Positions 27,497 through 36,972 are shown, counted from the first letter of the stretch. The stretch is DNA of 64,000 nt from Shinella sp. SUS2 (GCF_001262505.1 NZ_KQ410737.1:112545-176544), one strand, 5' to 3'. Program-made: numbers and translations. Notes: generated by a model not told the origin, from the letters alone.

Positions 27497-28327
27497 TCAG
27501 AACGTTGCCGTCATCGGATCAGGCCCAATGCGCTTGCCATCCTTTTCAAGGCTCGCCAAGATCGCCACGTCCTCGTCGTCGAGCCTGAAATCGAACACCT
27601 TGAAGTTCTCCACGATGCGCGAGGGCGTCACGGATTTCGGGATCACCACCAGCCCGTTGTCGATATGCCAGCGGATGATGACCTGTGCCGGCGTGCGACC
27701 ATGTTTTGCCGCAACCCTGGCTACGACAGGGTTTTCCAGGAGCGTGCCCTGACCGAGCGGGCTCCAGGACTGGGTGACGATCCGGTGCTTCTCATGATAG
27801 GCCCGCGCGTCCTTCTGGGGGAAATCCGGATGCAGCTCGATCTGGTTGATGACCGGGGTGATACCGGTCTCGTCGATCAGCCGCTGCAGGTGCTCCGGAT
27901 AGAAATTGGACACGCCGATCGAGCGGGCGCGACCTTCCTTCTGGAGCTGGATGAAGGCTTTCCAGCTATCGACATACTGGTCGCGCTTCGGCGCCGGCCA
28001 GTGGATGAGATAGAGGTCGACATAATCGGTGCCGAGCCGCTTCAGGCTCGCGTCGAAGGCCTTTAGCGTCGCATCGTAACCCTGCTCGGAGTTCCAGAGT
28101 TTCGTCGTCAGGAATATCTCCGAACGAGCGACCCCGGAGGTACGGAGGCCTTCGCCGACACCCTCCTCGTTTTCATAGATGGCGGCCGTATCGATATGCC
28201 GATAGCCGGCATCGAGCGCGGCCTTGACCGCGGTTCCGGCCGTGTCGTTCGGGGTCTGCCAGACGCCAAGGCCGACCTGGGGAATGCTGTTGCCGTCGTG
28301 AAACAGGATTGTCGGTTGATCGCTCAT
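27497..28327 (-). CDS. Aldo/keto reductase
   Basis: A 276-residue NADPH-dependent aldo/keto reductase of the 2,5-diketogluconate reductase-like group. The catalytic tetrad is visible: Asp and Tyr in AGYRHIDTAAIYENEEGVGEGL, Lys in IFLTTKLWNS and His in YLIHWPAP. GVSNFYPEHLQRL and IPKSVTPSRIVENFKVFDF (NADP binding) complete the fold. The substrate is not predictable. The ATG at 28327 follows GGAGA; it is monocistronic. Confidence 0.94.
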   Translation of the reverse strand: MSDQPTILFHDGNSIPQVGLGVWQTPNDTAGTAVKAALDAGYRHIDTAAIYENEEGVGEGLRTSGVARSEIFLTTKLWNSEQGYDATLKAFDASLKRLGTDYVDLYLIHWPAPKRDQYVDSWKAFIQLQKEGRARSIGVSNFYPEHLQRLIDETGITPVINQIELHPDFPQKDARAYHEKHRIVTQSWSPLGQGTLLENPVVARVAAKHGRTPAQVIIRWHIDNGLVVIPKSVTPSRIVENFKVFDFRLDDEDVAILASLEKDGKRIGPDPMTATF

Positions 28328-28458
28328 CAGAATCTCTCCGTGAAAAAATGGCGTGCTTGAACCCGGGCGGGTTTCCCGTGGCGCCTTGAAGCCCGGCGAC
28401 GGTCGAGGCTGATATAGGCTCCGCATCGCAGCATTTCAGCCCGTCGCCGGCAAAATCC

Positions 28459-29004
28459 TCAAAGCACGCGCACGACCGTGCCACGCCGCAGATAGGGCAT
28501 GATGCGCAGCATGTCCCGCTGCGCAAGGGCAATGCAGCCGGCCGTCGGTTCATAACCGGGACGGATGAGATGGAAGAAGATCGCCGAGCCGGCATTTCGT
28601 CGGCGCGCAGTCACGTTCCAGTCGAGCACCAGGCAGATGTCGTAGAGCTCGTCCTTGCGCTGCATCTCCTCGTGACTCGGCTTGAAGGGTCCGCGCACCA
28701 GGCGGTTGTAGGACGGATGCTCCGGCGCGTCGCACCAGAGCATATCGGGCCGGATACGCCGGAGCGCCAGCCGGCTTTGCGGCCGGGACAGGCGGTCGCC
28801 GCGCACAAAGCCGGAGAGAAGCGGCATGGCGGCGATCGGCGTCGCACCGTCCCCCTCCCGCTTGCGGGCGGTAACGCCGGAACGGCCGATGGCGGCGGGC
28901 AGGCGCAGGGGGCCGACCTGGACGATGGCGCGTGTTTTCCTGCCCGGTGCCGGGCGCACCAGGATCGTCTTCACGCAATGTTCAGGAAATGTGATCCGGC
29001 TCAT
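28459..29004 (-). CDS. L,D-transpeptidase (YkuD) family protein
   Basis: A 181-residue YkuD-fold protein. The catalytic region has the conserved His in SAIFFHLIRP and the nucleophile Cys in TAGCIALAQRDM. L,D-transpeptidases make 3-3 crosslinks in peptidoglycan or anchor outer-membrane proteins, which is prominent in Rhizobiales. This protein is short and lacks a recognisable signal peptide, placing it in the COG3786-like subgroup, so its site of action is uncertain. Confidence 0.88.
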   Translation of the reverse strand: MSRITFPEHCVKTILVRPAPGRKTRAIVQVGPLRLPAAIGRSGVTARKREGDGATPIAAMPLLSGFVRGDRLSRPQSRLALRRIRPDMLWCDAPEHPSYNRLVRGPFKPSHEEMQRKDELYDICLVLDWNVTARRRNAGSAIFFHLIRPGYEPTAGCIALAQRDMLRIMPYLRRGTVVRVL

Positions 29005-29114
29005 GTCACTCCGCCATATTCGCGCCTTGTGGTAACCTGACTGGCTAAGCCATGGGCGGGCTTGCCAAAAGTCCCAATTCCCTTACTTTCCAGAGGAATG
29101 CCGAGAGGTAAAGC

Positions 29115-29798
29115 ATGACATCCCGCACAATCCTACTTGTCGATGACGACAACGACCTGCGCGAGACGCTCGTCGAGCAGCTTTCGCTCTACGAGGAATT
29201 CTCGACGCTCGAGGAAACCACCGCCGGCAAGGGCATCCAGACTGCCCGCGCCAACCAGATCGATCTCCTGATCATGGACGTCGGCCTGCCTGATATGGAC
29301 GGCCGCGAAGCCGTGAAACTGCTGCGCAAGGGCGGCTTCAAGTCGCCGATCATCATGCTGACCGGCCATGACACCGATTCGGACACGATTCTCGGCCTTG
29401 AAGCCGGCGCGAACGACTATGTGACGAAACCCTTCCGCTTCGCCGTTCTTCTCGCGCGCATCCGCGCCCAGCTGCGCCAGCACGAGAGCAGCGAAGACGC
29501 CACCTTCACGGTCGGCCCCTACACGTTCAAGCCCGGCCAGAAGCTGCTGACGCTGGAAAACGGCCAGAAGATCCGCCTGACCGAGAAAGAGGCGGCGATC
29601 ATCCGCTACCTGTACCGTGCCGACCAGAAGGTGGTGACGCGCGACGTGCTGCTCGAAGAGGTCTGGGGCTATAATTCCGGCGTCACGACCCACACGCTGG
29701 AGACCCATGTCTATCGCCTGCGCCAGAAGATCGAACGAGACCCTTCCAATGCGGAGATTCTCGTGACAGAGAACGGCGGTTACAAGAACGTACCTTAG
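29115..29798 (+). CDS. cenR: CenR-like OmpR-family response regulator
   Basis: A 227-residue response regulator. The receiver has the acidic pair DDD near residue 10, the phospho-acceptor Asp in LLIMDVGLPDMDG, the Thr in IIMLTGHD and Lys in YVTKPFRF. The C-terminal winged helix has KIRLTEKEAAIIRYLYRA and TTHTLETHVYRLRQKIE. The sequence strongly recalls CenR, the essential cell-envelope regulator of Caulobacter and rhizobia; its sensor kinase CenK is not nearby. The start has an AGAGGTAAAGC ribosome site. The symbol is given on sequence recall only. Confidence 0.85.
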   Translation: MTSRTILLVDDDNDLRETLVEQLSLYEEFSTLEETTAGKGIQTARANQIDLLIMDVGLPDMDGREAVKLLRKGGFKSPIIMLTGHDTDSDTILGLEAGANDYVTKPFRFAVLLARIRAQLRQHESSEDATFTVGPYTFKPGQKLLTLENGQKIRLTEKEAAIIRYLYRADQKVVTRDVLLEEVWGYNSGVTTHTLETHVYRLRQKIERDPSNAEILVTENGGYKNVP

Positions 29799-29868
29799 AA
29801 TTTCACGCAGTTCCGGGCGGAAAACCGCTTCGCACCTTTCCTGGAATCGCTTTTGAGGAGCGCCCGCC

Positions 29869-30324
29869 GTGGGTCTCAGCGACGACATCGCCCTTCTTTC
29901 CCGCGTGCCGCTCTTCGCCGGCCTTGCCGACGACAAGCTCCGGCTGATGGCCTTCGGCGCCGAGCGCCGGCGGCTGGTGGAGGGGCAGACGCTGTTTCGC
30001 GAGGGCACATCGGCGGATTGCGGCTTCGTCGTCGCCTATGGCGCGTTCCGGCTGACCTCGACGCTACGCGACGGGGCAACGCGGGACGAAGGCACGGCCG
30101 GTGCCGGCACCCTGCTTTCCGAACTTGCGATGATTTCCGCCGTCGAGCGTAAATACACGGCCGTGGCGACGGAGGACAGCGAGGTCATCCGCATCAACCG
30201 CCCGCTCTTCCGGCGCATGCTGGAAGAGTATCCCGACGTCGCCGTGCTCGTCGACGCCCGCATCCGCGAAAACCTCGCGGCAATGATCAGCTCGATGCGG
30301 GGGCTTGCCGGGCGGTTTGCGTGA
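29869..30324 (+). CDS. Cyclic nucleotide-binding domain protein
   Basis: A 151-residue single-domain protein with a cNMP-binding fold like the N-terminal part of Crp/Fnr regulators: LSRVPLFAGLADDKLRLMAFGAE, then GQTLFREGTSADCGFVV and a GAGTLLSELAMIS helix with the phosphate-binding Glu. The canonical Arg of the cAMP cassette is not obvious. There is no DNA-binding domain, so it may regulate by protein contact. The GTG start has GAGGAGCG before it. It follows cenR by 70 bases and may be cotranscribed. Confidence 0.82.
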   Translation: MGLSDDIALLSRVPLFAGLADDKLRLMAFGAERRRLVEGQTLFREGTSADCGFVVAYGAFRLTSTLRDGATRDEGTAGAGTLLSELAMISAVERKYTAVATEDSEVIRINRPLFRRMLEEYPDVAVLVDARIRENLAAMISSMRGLAGRFA

Positions 30325-30329
30325 GGCAA

Positions 30330-30420
30330 GGCCCCTCATCCGGCCTGCCGACCACCTTCTCCCCGCAAGCGGGGCGAAGGGAATTGCCGCACCGGTTTCC
30401 CCAACCAACTCCACGCGCGG
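30330..30420. repeat. Dispersed intergenic repeat with CCCCGC/GCGGGG hairpin
   Basis: Between the convergent cyclic nucleotide-binding gene and xthA lies CCCCTCATCCGGCCTGCCGA and the tight hairpin CCCCGCAAGCGGGG (30361-30374). This resembles a short repeat common in alphaproteobacterial intergenic DNA; it may serve as a bidirectional transcription end. Confidence 0.5.
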
Positions 30421-30431
30421 GGCACGTCCCC

Positions 30432-31238
30432 TCAGAAATCAAATTCGGCAATGACAGGCACATGGTCGGACGGCCGCTCCCAGCCGCGGGCCTCGCGAAC
30501 CACCGCGATGTTGCTGAGGTGCGGCTCGAGGTCGGCGGAAGACCAGATGTGGTCGAGGCGGCGGCCCTTGTTGGCGGCGACCCAGTCGGCCGAGCGGTAG
30601 CTCCACCACGTATAGAGCTTCTCATGGGCCGGTATCTTGCTGCGCATGAGGTCGACCCAGGCCCCCTTCGTCATGACGTCGACCAGGCCCTCCGTTTCGA
30701 TCGGCGTGTGGCTGACGATCTTGAGGAGCTGCTTGTGCGACCAGACGTCATGTTCCAGCGGGGCGATGTTGAGGTCGCCGACGAGGACCGAGGAAATGCC
30801 AGCCTCGGCTTCGGCGTGCAGCAGCTTCATCTCCTCGATGAAATCGAGCTTGTGGCCAAATTTCGGATTGATCGTGCGATCCGGCTCGTCGCCGCCGGCC
30901 GGCACATAGAAATTGTGCAGGCGGATCGACTTTCCCTTGTGGTGGAAGAGCACCGAGACATGGCGCGCATCGCCGACGCCGCAGTAATCCCGCCGCTCGA
31001 CAAGTTCGGTCAGCGGCAGGCGGGAGACGGTGGCGACGCCGTGATAGCCCTTCTGGCCATGCATGACGATATGCTCGTAGCCAAGCGCCTTCAGCGGCTT
31101 TGAAGGGAACTGGTCGTTCGGGCACTTGGTTTCCTGCAGGCACAGGATGTCCGGCGAAAAGGTCTTCAGGAAATGTTCGACGAGCGGCATGCGCAGCCGC
31201 ACCGAGTTGATGTTCCAGGTCGCAATCGAAAGTGCCAT
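30432..31238 (-). CDS. xthA: Exodeoxyribonuclease III
   Basis: A 268-residue AP endonuclease/3'-5' exonuclease of the exonuclease III family, used in base-excision repair. Motifs are standard: ATWNINSVRLR at the start, LCLQETKC with the metal Glu, VLVGDLNIAP (Asp-Asn), RLDHIWSSADL and the terminal PSDHVPVIAEFDF with the catalytic Asp-His. The order ftsK-lolA-xthA is conserved in Rhizobiaceae; a terminator separates it from lolA. Confidence 0.96.
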   Translation of the reverse strand: MALSIATWNINSVRLRMPLVEHFLKTFSPDILCLQETKCPNDQFPSKPLKALGYEHIVMHGQKGYHGVATVSRLPLTELVERRDYCGVGDARHVSVLFHHKGKSIRLHNFYVPAGGDEPDRTINPKFGHKLDFIEEMKLLHAEAEAGISSVLVGDLNIAPLEHDVWSHKQLLKIVSHTPIETEGLVDVMTKGAWVDLMRSKIPAHEKLYTWWSYRSADWVAANKGRRLDHIWSSADLEPHLSNIAVVREARGWERPSDHVPVIAEFDF

Positions 31239-31250
31239 GCCGTCGCCCTC

Positions 31251-31280
31251 AAAAACATCCGGCCCGTTCTCACGGGCCGG
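31251..31280 (-). terminator. Intrinsic terminator of lolA
   Basis: A perfect 9-bp stem CCGGCCCGT/ACGGGCCGG with a TCTC loop. On the minus strand it is followed by ATG and a five-T run, downstream of lolA and before xthA. Confidence 0.85.
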
Positions 31281-31331
31281 TCGGGGCGTCTTAGCGCATG
31301 AAGGGCGAAACGGAAACGGCTGCGGCTCGAA

Positions 31332-31988
31332 TTAGCCGCCCTTGTTGCGCACTTCGTCGTAAGGAATGGAGAAAACCTTGTCGTCGAGCTTCATGCCAGT
31401 CTTGACGTTGAAGATCATCACCGAGGTGTCCTTGCCCTGTGCATCGGTAATGGTCCACTGGCGCAGGTCGTAGGTCTTCGGGTCGAACATCATGGTGATG
31501 GTCGAATCGCCGAACATGTTCCGGTCACCGAGCACGATCGTCGTCAGGTCCGCCTCTTCCTTCACGCTGCGCACCATCTTGGTGGAAAGGTCGATCTTTT
31601 CGCCGAGCAGCAGGTTGAGCGGTGTCTTTGAGAGCGGATAGAGGTCCCAGGTCTTCAGCTTGCGATTGCCGATCACGACGGCCTTGCCGTCGGCGATGAC
31701 GCGCATCGGCGAGGGTTCCTCGTAGTTGAAACGGATCTTGCCGGGGCGGTAGATGTAGAACTTGCCGCCGGTCTGCTCGCCACGCGGGCCGAACTGCACG
31801 AATTCACCCATCATCGTTTTCACCGAGGCGAAGTGATCGGCGATCTTCTGGGCGGCACCACTCGCCTGCGCGGAGGCGTCGGTGGGCGCAAACGCCGAAA
31901 GGCTGGCTGCAAGCGTGAAGGCCATCAGGCAGGTGAAGCCGCGGCGCGTCAGCGTTCCGGTCGCGCGGCCGTTCTCGGTTCGGATCAT
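31332..31988 (-). CDS. lolA: Outer-membrane lipoprotein carrier LolA-like protein
   Basis: A 218-residue periplasmic protein with a signal peptide (Arg-rich start, hydrophobic FTCLMAFTLAASLSAFA, cleavage near ASA). The mature part has the LolA-like pattern MGEFVQFGPRGEQTGGKFYIYRPGKIRFNYEEPSPMRVIADGKA, a beta-rich hydrophobic-cavity fold that carries lipoproteins through the periplasm. The ATG at 31988 is chosen for the GGAG six bases upstream. It lies downstream of ftsK and ends in a clear terminator. Confidence 0.9.
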   Translation of the reverse strand: MIRTENGRATGTLTRRGFTCLMAFTLAASLSAFAPTDASAQASGAAQKIADHFASVKTMMGEFVQFGPRGEQTGGKFYIYRPGKIRFNYEEPSPMRVIADGKAVVIGNRKLKTWDLYPLSKTPLNLLLGEKIDLSTKMVRSVKEEADLTTIVLGDRNMFGDSTITMMFDPKTYDLRQWTITDAQGKDTSVMIFNVKTGMKLDDKVFSIPYDEVRNKGG

Positions 31989-32101
31989 GTTGGTCTCCTT
32001 CATGCGTTTCTCATGCGGGCCAAACGCGGCGCCATAATGGCGTTTCGCCCTGACGCGAGACTTGCCGGTGAAAACGCCGCGGAAGGCGCGCCCGTTCCCG
32101 G

Positions 32102-34768
32102 TCAGCGTCCCGAAATTTCATCCTCGGTCGGCACGAGAATCTCGCGCTTGCCGGCATGGTTCGCCGGGCCGATCAGTCCTTCCTTCTCCATGCGCTCGAT
32201 CAGCGAGGCGGCACGGTTGTAGCCGATGCCGAGACGGCGCTGGATATAGGAGGTCGATGCCTTGCCGTCGCGCAGCACGACAGCCACCGCCTGGTCATAG
32301 GGATCGTCCGAATCGTCGAGATTGGCGGTGCCGGCCGGGCCACTCCCGCCCTCGCCGTCGTCATCGTCGTCCTCGGTGATCGCATCGAGATATTGCGGCG
32401 CGCCCTGCGTCTTCAGATGCGCGACCACCGCCTCCACCTCGCCATCGGAGACGAAGGGACCGTGCACACGCTGGATGCGCCCGCCGCCGGCCATGTAGAG
32501 CATGTCGCCCATGCCGAGCAGTTGTTCGGCACCCTGTTCGCCCAGGATGGTGCGACTGTCGATCTTCGACGTCACCTGGAAGGAGATGCGCGTCGGGAAG
32601 TTGGCCTTGATCGTGCCGGTGATGACGTCGACCGAGGGGCGCTGCGTCGCCATGATGACGTGGATGCCGGCCGCGCGCGCCATCTGCGCAAGCCGCTGAA
32701 CGGCACCTTCGATGTCCTTGCCGGCAACCATCATCAGGTCGGCCATCTCGTCGATGATGACGACGATATAGGGCATGGGCTGGAGGTCGAACTCCTCCGT
32801 CTCGTACATCGCCTCGCCGGTCTGGCGGTCGAAGCCGGTCTGCACGGTGCGGCTGATCTGCTCGCCCTTGGCCAGCGCCTGCTCGACGCGACTGTTGAAG
32901 CCGTCGATGTTGCGCACGCCGATCTTCGACATCTTCTTGTAGCGCTCCTCCATCTCGCGGACCGTCCACTTGAGGGCGACGACGGCCTTCTTCGGATCGG
33001 TGACGACGGGGGAGAGCAGATGCGGGATGCCGTCATAGACGGAGAGTTCCAGCATCTTCGGATCGATCATGATCAGGCGGCACTGCTCCGGCTTCAGGCG
33101 GTACAGCAGCGAGAGGATCATGGTGTTGATGGCGACGGACTTGCCCGAGCCGGTTGTACCGGCAACGAGCAGGTGCGGCATCTTGGCGATGTCGGAAATC
33201 ACCGGCTCGCCGCCGATCGTCTTGCCGAGCGCCATGGCGAGCTTGGCCTTCGAGGTCTCGAAATCGCGGCTGGCGATGAGTTCGCGCAGGTAGACCGTCT
33301 CGCGGCTCTGGTTCGGCAGTTCGATGCCGATGGCGTTGCGGCCCGGCACGACGGCGACGCGGGCGGCGATCGCGCTCATCGAGCGGGCGATGTCATCGGC
33401 AAGACCGATGACACGCGATGACTTGATGCCGGGGGCCGGCTCCAGTTCGTAGAGCGTGACGACCGGGCCGGGCCTGACATGGATGATCTCGCCCTTGACG
33501 CCGAAATCTTCCAGCACGCCTTCCAGCATGCGGGCGTTCTGCTCCAACGCATCGGCCGAAAGGGTCATGTCGCGCACCTGGCCCTTCGGCTCGGCGAGCA
33601 GGTGGATCGGCGGCAGGGCAAAGCCATCGGGACCGACGAAGGAGGTCTGCGCCTCTCGCTCGATGCGTTGGCCGGGCTTCGGCCGGGAAGCAGCCGGAAC
33701 GACCCGAGCGGTCGTCGCCGGCATGGGTTGGCGGGCCGGCGCGCGGCGCGGTGCCCAGTCGGCGGCGATATCGTCCATATCGTCGTCCGGCAGGATGCCG
33801 TTTGGACGGGCCATCGGCTCATCCATGTCGAAGGGCAGGTCGTCGTCATCGCCAGCCATCGGCGGGGCCGCGACGACACGCCGTCCATCGAGGGAGGGCT
33901 CGACGCGGTCGGCCGAACGGGACGGCGTGCGGGCGCGGGACGGCTCGTTCAGCGTACCGAACTCGTCCTCGTTGAAATCGTAGGGCTGCTCGATACCCCG
34001 CGCCTTGCGGCGCTGGTTGGCAAGGCCGAAGATGCGGCGGAACCGCGCCTGGCCGGTGTACCAGGCATGTGTCATGGCGCCGGCAAGGACGGTCAGTGGG
34101 CCTTCCCGCTCGTCATCATCGTCGTCTTCGGCGACGGTGCGCGCCCGGCTCGGCGTCGGAACGGGAGCAAAATCCTCCTCGTCGTCGATCGCCACGGAGC
34201 CGATCAGGCCGGCTGCAAAGACCATGAGCCAGGCGGCGGGAACGGCAATGATACCACCGAGAATGGAGGCGAAAAGCCCCGTCGGATAGGCACCGGTGAA
34301 GAGCGCGGGAAAACGCAGGATCATGTCGCCGAAGACGCCGCCAAGACCGGTCGGCAGCGGCCAGGTGACGGGTCCGGGCACGCAGGCGAGCGCCGCAGAG
34401 GCGAGAATCGCCCCCCCGAGCCAGGCGCCGGCGCGCTGCGGCACCCGGTTGAAGCGCCGGCCGCTGATCAGCGCCAGACCCCAGGCGACGACCGGCAGGA
34501 GCGCGATGACGCTGGCGAGCCCGAAGAACTGCATGAAGATATCGGCAAAGACGGCGCCCGAATAGCCGAGGATGTTGGCCGGCTCGCCGCTGGAGGCATA
34601 AGAGAGGCTGGGGTCGGAGACGTTCCAGGTGGACAGCGCGGCAATGGCGAAGGCGAGGCCGAGGAAGACGATGATCCCGAGAAGGATCTGCACCTGTCGC
34701 CAGACGAATGCCGACAGAACGAAGCGGTCGTGACGGTTGTCCAGTCCTGCCGAAATGCTTCTGCTCAT
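32102..34768 (-). CDS. ftsK: DNA translocase FtsK
   Basis: An 888-residue FtsK. The N-terminus has four to five membrane helices that anchor it at the septum. A Pro/Arg/Asp-rich linker of about 200 residues comes next. The RecA-like motor has the Walker A GTTGSGKSVAINTM and Walker B PYIVVIIDEMADLMMV; ATQRPSVDVITGTIKANFPTRI is also typical. The C-terminal gamma domain (SYIQRRLGIGYNRAASLIERME) reads KOPS sequences. It moves the chromosome ends through the closing septum and activates XerCD. Confidence 0.97.
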   Translation of the reverse strand: MSRSISAGLDNRHDRFVLSAFVWRQVQILLGIIVFLGLAFAIAALSTWNVSDPSLSYASSGEPANILGYSGAVFADIFMQFFGLASVIALLPVVAWGLALISGRRFNRVPQRAGAWLGGAILASAALACVPGPVTWPLPTGLGGVFGDMILRFPALFTGAYPTGLFASILGGIIAVPAAWLMVFAAGLIGSVAIDDEEDFAPVPTPSRARTVAEDDDDDEREGPLTVLAGAMTHAWYTGQARFRRIFGLANQRRKARGIEQPYDFNEDEFGTLNEPSRARTPSRSADRVEPSLDGRRVVAAPPMAGDDDDLPFDMDEPMARPNGILPDDDMDDIAADWAPRRAPARQPMPATTARVVPAASRPKPGQRIEREAQTSFVGPDGFALPPIHLLAEPKGQVRDMTLSADALEQNARMLEGVLEDFGVKGEIIHVRPGPVVTLYELEPAPGIKSSRVIGLADDIARSMSAIAARVAVVPGRNAIGIELPNQSRETVYLRELIASRDFETSKAKLAMALGKTIGGEPVISDIAKMPHLLVAGTTGSGKSVAINTMILSLLYRLKPEQCRLIMIDPKMLELSVYDGIPHLLSPVVTDPKKAVVALKWTVREMEERYKKMSKIGVRNIDGFNSRVEQALAKGEQISRTVQTGFDRQTGEAMYETEEFDLQPMPYIVVIIDEMADLMMVAGKDIEGAVQRLAQMARAAGIHVIMATQRPSVDVITGTIKANFPTRISFQVTSKIDSRTILGEQGAEQLLGMGDMLYMAGGGRIQRVHGPFVSDGEVEAVVAHLKTQGAPQYLDAITEDDDDDGEGGSGPAGTANLDDSDDPYDQAVAVVLRDGKASTSYIQRRLGIGYNRAASLIERMEKEGLIGPANHAGKREILVPTEDEISGR

Positions 34769-34910
34769 GGTTACAGCCTATGGTCCACGCAAGGAAATCG
34801 CACGGTGCCCGCGTGATTCGCGGACTGTGCCTGACTGTGAACCCTACGAAGGAAGCCTTAATGGCATGTTAACCATGCGATCCCGCAGCATGGTTTCTCC
34901 CCGGTAAACG

Positions 34911-34937
34911 AAAAAAGCCCGGACACAGGGTCCGGGC
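34911..34937 (-). terminator. Intrinsic terminator of amtB
   Basis: A perfect stem GCCCGGAC/GTCCGGGC with a five-base loop and, on the minus strand, six T residues. Confidence 0.95.
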
Positions 34938-35011
34938 CAAGGGCGGCATAGATTATCCTATGGCCGCGACGGGATGTTTGGCGGCGGCCGCTGGGAGCCG
35001 CCGCAGGCATC

Positions 35012-36373
35012 TCAGGAGTGGTAAGCCGCTTCGCCGTGGGAGGAGAGGTCGAGCCCTTCGCGCTCGGCTTCGACCGAGACGCGTAGCCCGACGATCATGT
35101 CGACCACCTTGTAGAGGATTGCCGAGACGACGGCGCACCAGACGATGGTGATGACGACGGCAGTAAGCTGGGTCATGAACTGCGACGCGATGGAGAAATC
35201 CGCACCACCCGTACCGCCGAGCGACGGGGCGGTGAAGATGCCCGTGCCGAGCGCGCCGATGAAGCCGCCGACGCCATGGACGCCGAAGACATCGGCCGTG
35301 TCGTCATAGCCGAACTTGTTCTTCACGACCGCGACGAAGAAGTAGCAGATCGGCGAGACGATGAGACCAAGCACGATTGCGCCGAACGGGCCGACGGAGC
35401 CGGCGGCCGGGGTGACGGCGACGAGGCCGGCGATCATGCCCGAGGCGGCACCGAGCAGCGAAGCCTTGCCGCGGGTGAAGGTTTCGACGACCGACCAGGC
35501 GAGGATCGCGGCAGCGGTGGCAACGAAGGTGTTGACGGTAGCGAGAACCGCGCCGCCCGAGGCCTCGAGGTTGGAGCCGGCGTTGAAGCCGAACCAGCCG
35601 AACCACAGCATGGCGGCACCGACGAGGGTGAGCGTCATGGAGTGAGGAGCCATCATGTCCTTGCCGAAGCCGGTACGCTTGCCGACCATGATTGCGCCAA
35701 TGAGGCCTGCGACGCCGGCATTGATGTGCACGACGGTGCCGCCGGCGAAATCAAGCGCGCCCATGTTGAAGATCAGGCCGTTGCCGTCCCAGACCATGTG
35801 AGCGATCGGGAAATAGACGAAGGTGGCCCAGAGAACGGTGAAGAGGAGCACCGCGGAGAACTTGATGCGCTCGGCGAAGGCACCGATGATGAGCGCCGGC
35901 GTCAGCGCCGCAAAGGTCATCTGGAACAGCATGAAGATGTATTCCGGGATGACGACACCATCAGAGAAGGTGGCCGCCGTGCTGTCGACCGTCACACCCG
36001 ACAGGAACATCTTCGCAAAGCCGCCGAAATAGGGGCTGGTGGATCCGCCGAAGGCGAAGGAATAGCCGTAAGTCACCCAGACGATCATCATCATGGCACC
36101 GATCACGGTGCACTGCATGAGGACCGAGAGCATGTTCTTGGTGCGCACCAGGCCGCCGTAGAACAGCGCAAGGCCCGGAATCAGCATGAAGAACACGAGA
36201 AGCGTGGCGAGGAACATGAAGACAGTGTCGGCCTTGTCCGGCACGGGCGCGGCAGCGGCGGCCTCGGTGGCGGCGGGTGCGGCTTCCTGCGCGAAGGCGG
36301 CGACCGGCAGAAGCGCGGCCGTCGTGGCGGCAGCCACGCGGGAGAAGGTCTGCGAAAGCGTAAATGAAGACAT
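35012..36373 (-). CDS. amtB: Ammonium transporter
   Basis: A 453-residue Amt family channel with a cleavable signal-like N-terminus and eleven membrane segments. Signatures include FYGGLVRTKNMLSVLMQC, the DFAGGTVVHINAGVAGLIGA block with the pore His, and VFGVHGVGGFIGALGTG with the second His. It imports ammonium and is blocked by unmodified GlnK, encoded immediately upstream (31 bases), so the pair forms the classical nitrogen-regulated glnK-amtB operon. A strong terminator follows. Confidence 0.97.
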   Translation of the reverse strand: MSSFTLSQTFSRVAAATTAALLPVAAFAQEAAPAATEAAAAAPVPDKADTVFMFLATLLVFFMLIPGLALFYGGLVRTKNMLSVLMQCTVIGAMMMIVWVTYGYSFAFGGSTSPYFGGFAKMFLSGVTVDSTAATFSDGVVIPEYIFMLFQMTFAALTPALIIGAFAERIKFSAVLLFTVLWATFVYFPIAHMVWDGNGLIFNMGALDFAGGTVVHINAGVAGLIGAIMVGKRTGFGKDMMAPHSMTLTLVGAAMLWFGWFGFNAGSNLEASGGAVLATVNTFVATAAAILAWSVVETFTRGKASLLGAASGMIAGLVAVTPAAGSVGPFGAIVLGLIVSPICYFFVAVVKNKFGYDDTADVFGVHGVGGFIGALGTGIFTAPSLGGTGGADFSIASQFMTQLTAVVITIVWCAVVSAILYKVVDMIVGLRVSVEAEREGLDLSSHGEAAYHS

Positions 36374-36403
36374 GTTGAAAAGGCTCCCTGATAGGCCGTT
36401 TGC

Positions 36404-36742
36404 TTAGAGCGCTTCGGAATCGGTTTCGCCGGTGCGGATGCGCACGGCATGGTCGATCGCGTAGACAAAGATTTTGCCGTCGCCGATCTGGCCGGTCTTG
36501 GCGGCGGAAGCGATCGCTTCGACGGCCTTGTCGACGACATCGCCAGGCACGGCGATCTCGATCTTCAGCTTCGGCAGGAAGCTGACGGCATATTCGGTGC
36601 CGCGATAGATTTCCGTATGTCCCTTCTGGCGCCCGTAGCCCTTCACCTCGGTCACGGTCAGGCCCTGGATGCCGACCGCGGTGAGGGCTTCGCGCACCTC
36701 ATCGAGTTTGAACGGCTTGATAATGGCCATCACAATTTTCAT
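36404..36742 (-). CDS. glnK: Nitrogen regulatory protein PII (GlnK)
   Basis: A 112-residue PII protein. The N-terminal MKIVMAIIKPFKLDEVREAL, the T-loop VKGYGRQKGHTEIYRGTEY with the uridylylated Tyr51, and the C-loop GDGKIFVYAIDHAVRIRTGE with ATP-binding residues are all intact. It senses 2-oxoglutarate/ATP and gates AmtB. The ATG at 36742 begins the conserved fold. A sigma-54-like promoter lies about 90 bases upstream. Confidence 0.97.
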   Translation of the reverse strand: MKIVMAIIKPFKLDEVREALTAVGIQGLTVTEVKGYGRQKGHTEIYRGTEYAVSFLPKLKIEIAVPGDVVDKAVEAIASAAKTGQIGDGKIFVYAIDHAVRIRTGETDSEAL

Positions 36743-36832
36743 CTGGTTTCCCATCCTTCGTGCTTGTCCCCAGCCGGGGCCATCTCTCCTCATCGTTGGC
36801 GACGTCACGTCAGCCACGACTGGGAACTACAC

Positions 36833-36850
36833 ATTCAAGGGGCGTGCCAG
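36833..36850 (-). promoter_or_regulatory. Sigma-54 (-24/-12) promoter candidate for glnK-amtB
   Basis: On the minus strand CTGGCACGCCCCTTGAA matches the RpoN pattern TGGCACG-N4-TTGCW except for the last C (A here). The position, about 90 bases before glnK, and NtrC control of this operon in relatives support it. GCAC/GTGC-type half-sites around 36905-36915 could be an NtrC enhancer. Confidence 0.6.
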
Positions 36851-36972
36851 ATTCGAACGGGCCAGCTAAGCTTTTGAAATGAAACCGAAAAAAATAGAAG
36901 GCATGGTGCAGTGCAAAAAATCACCATCACACATGATCAAAAAATAGGCGTAAATAGAACAATGGATAAAAA

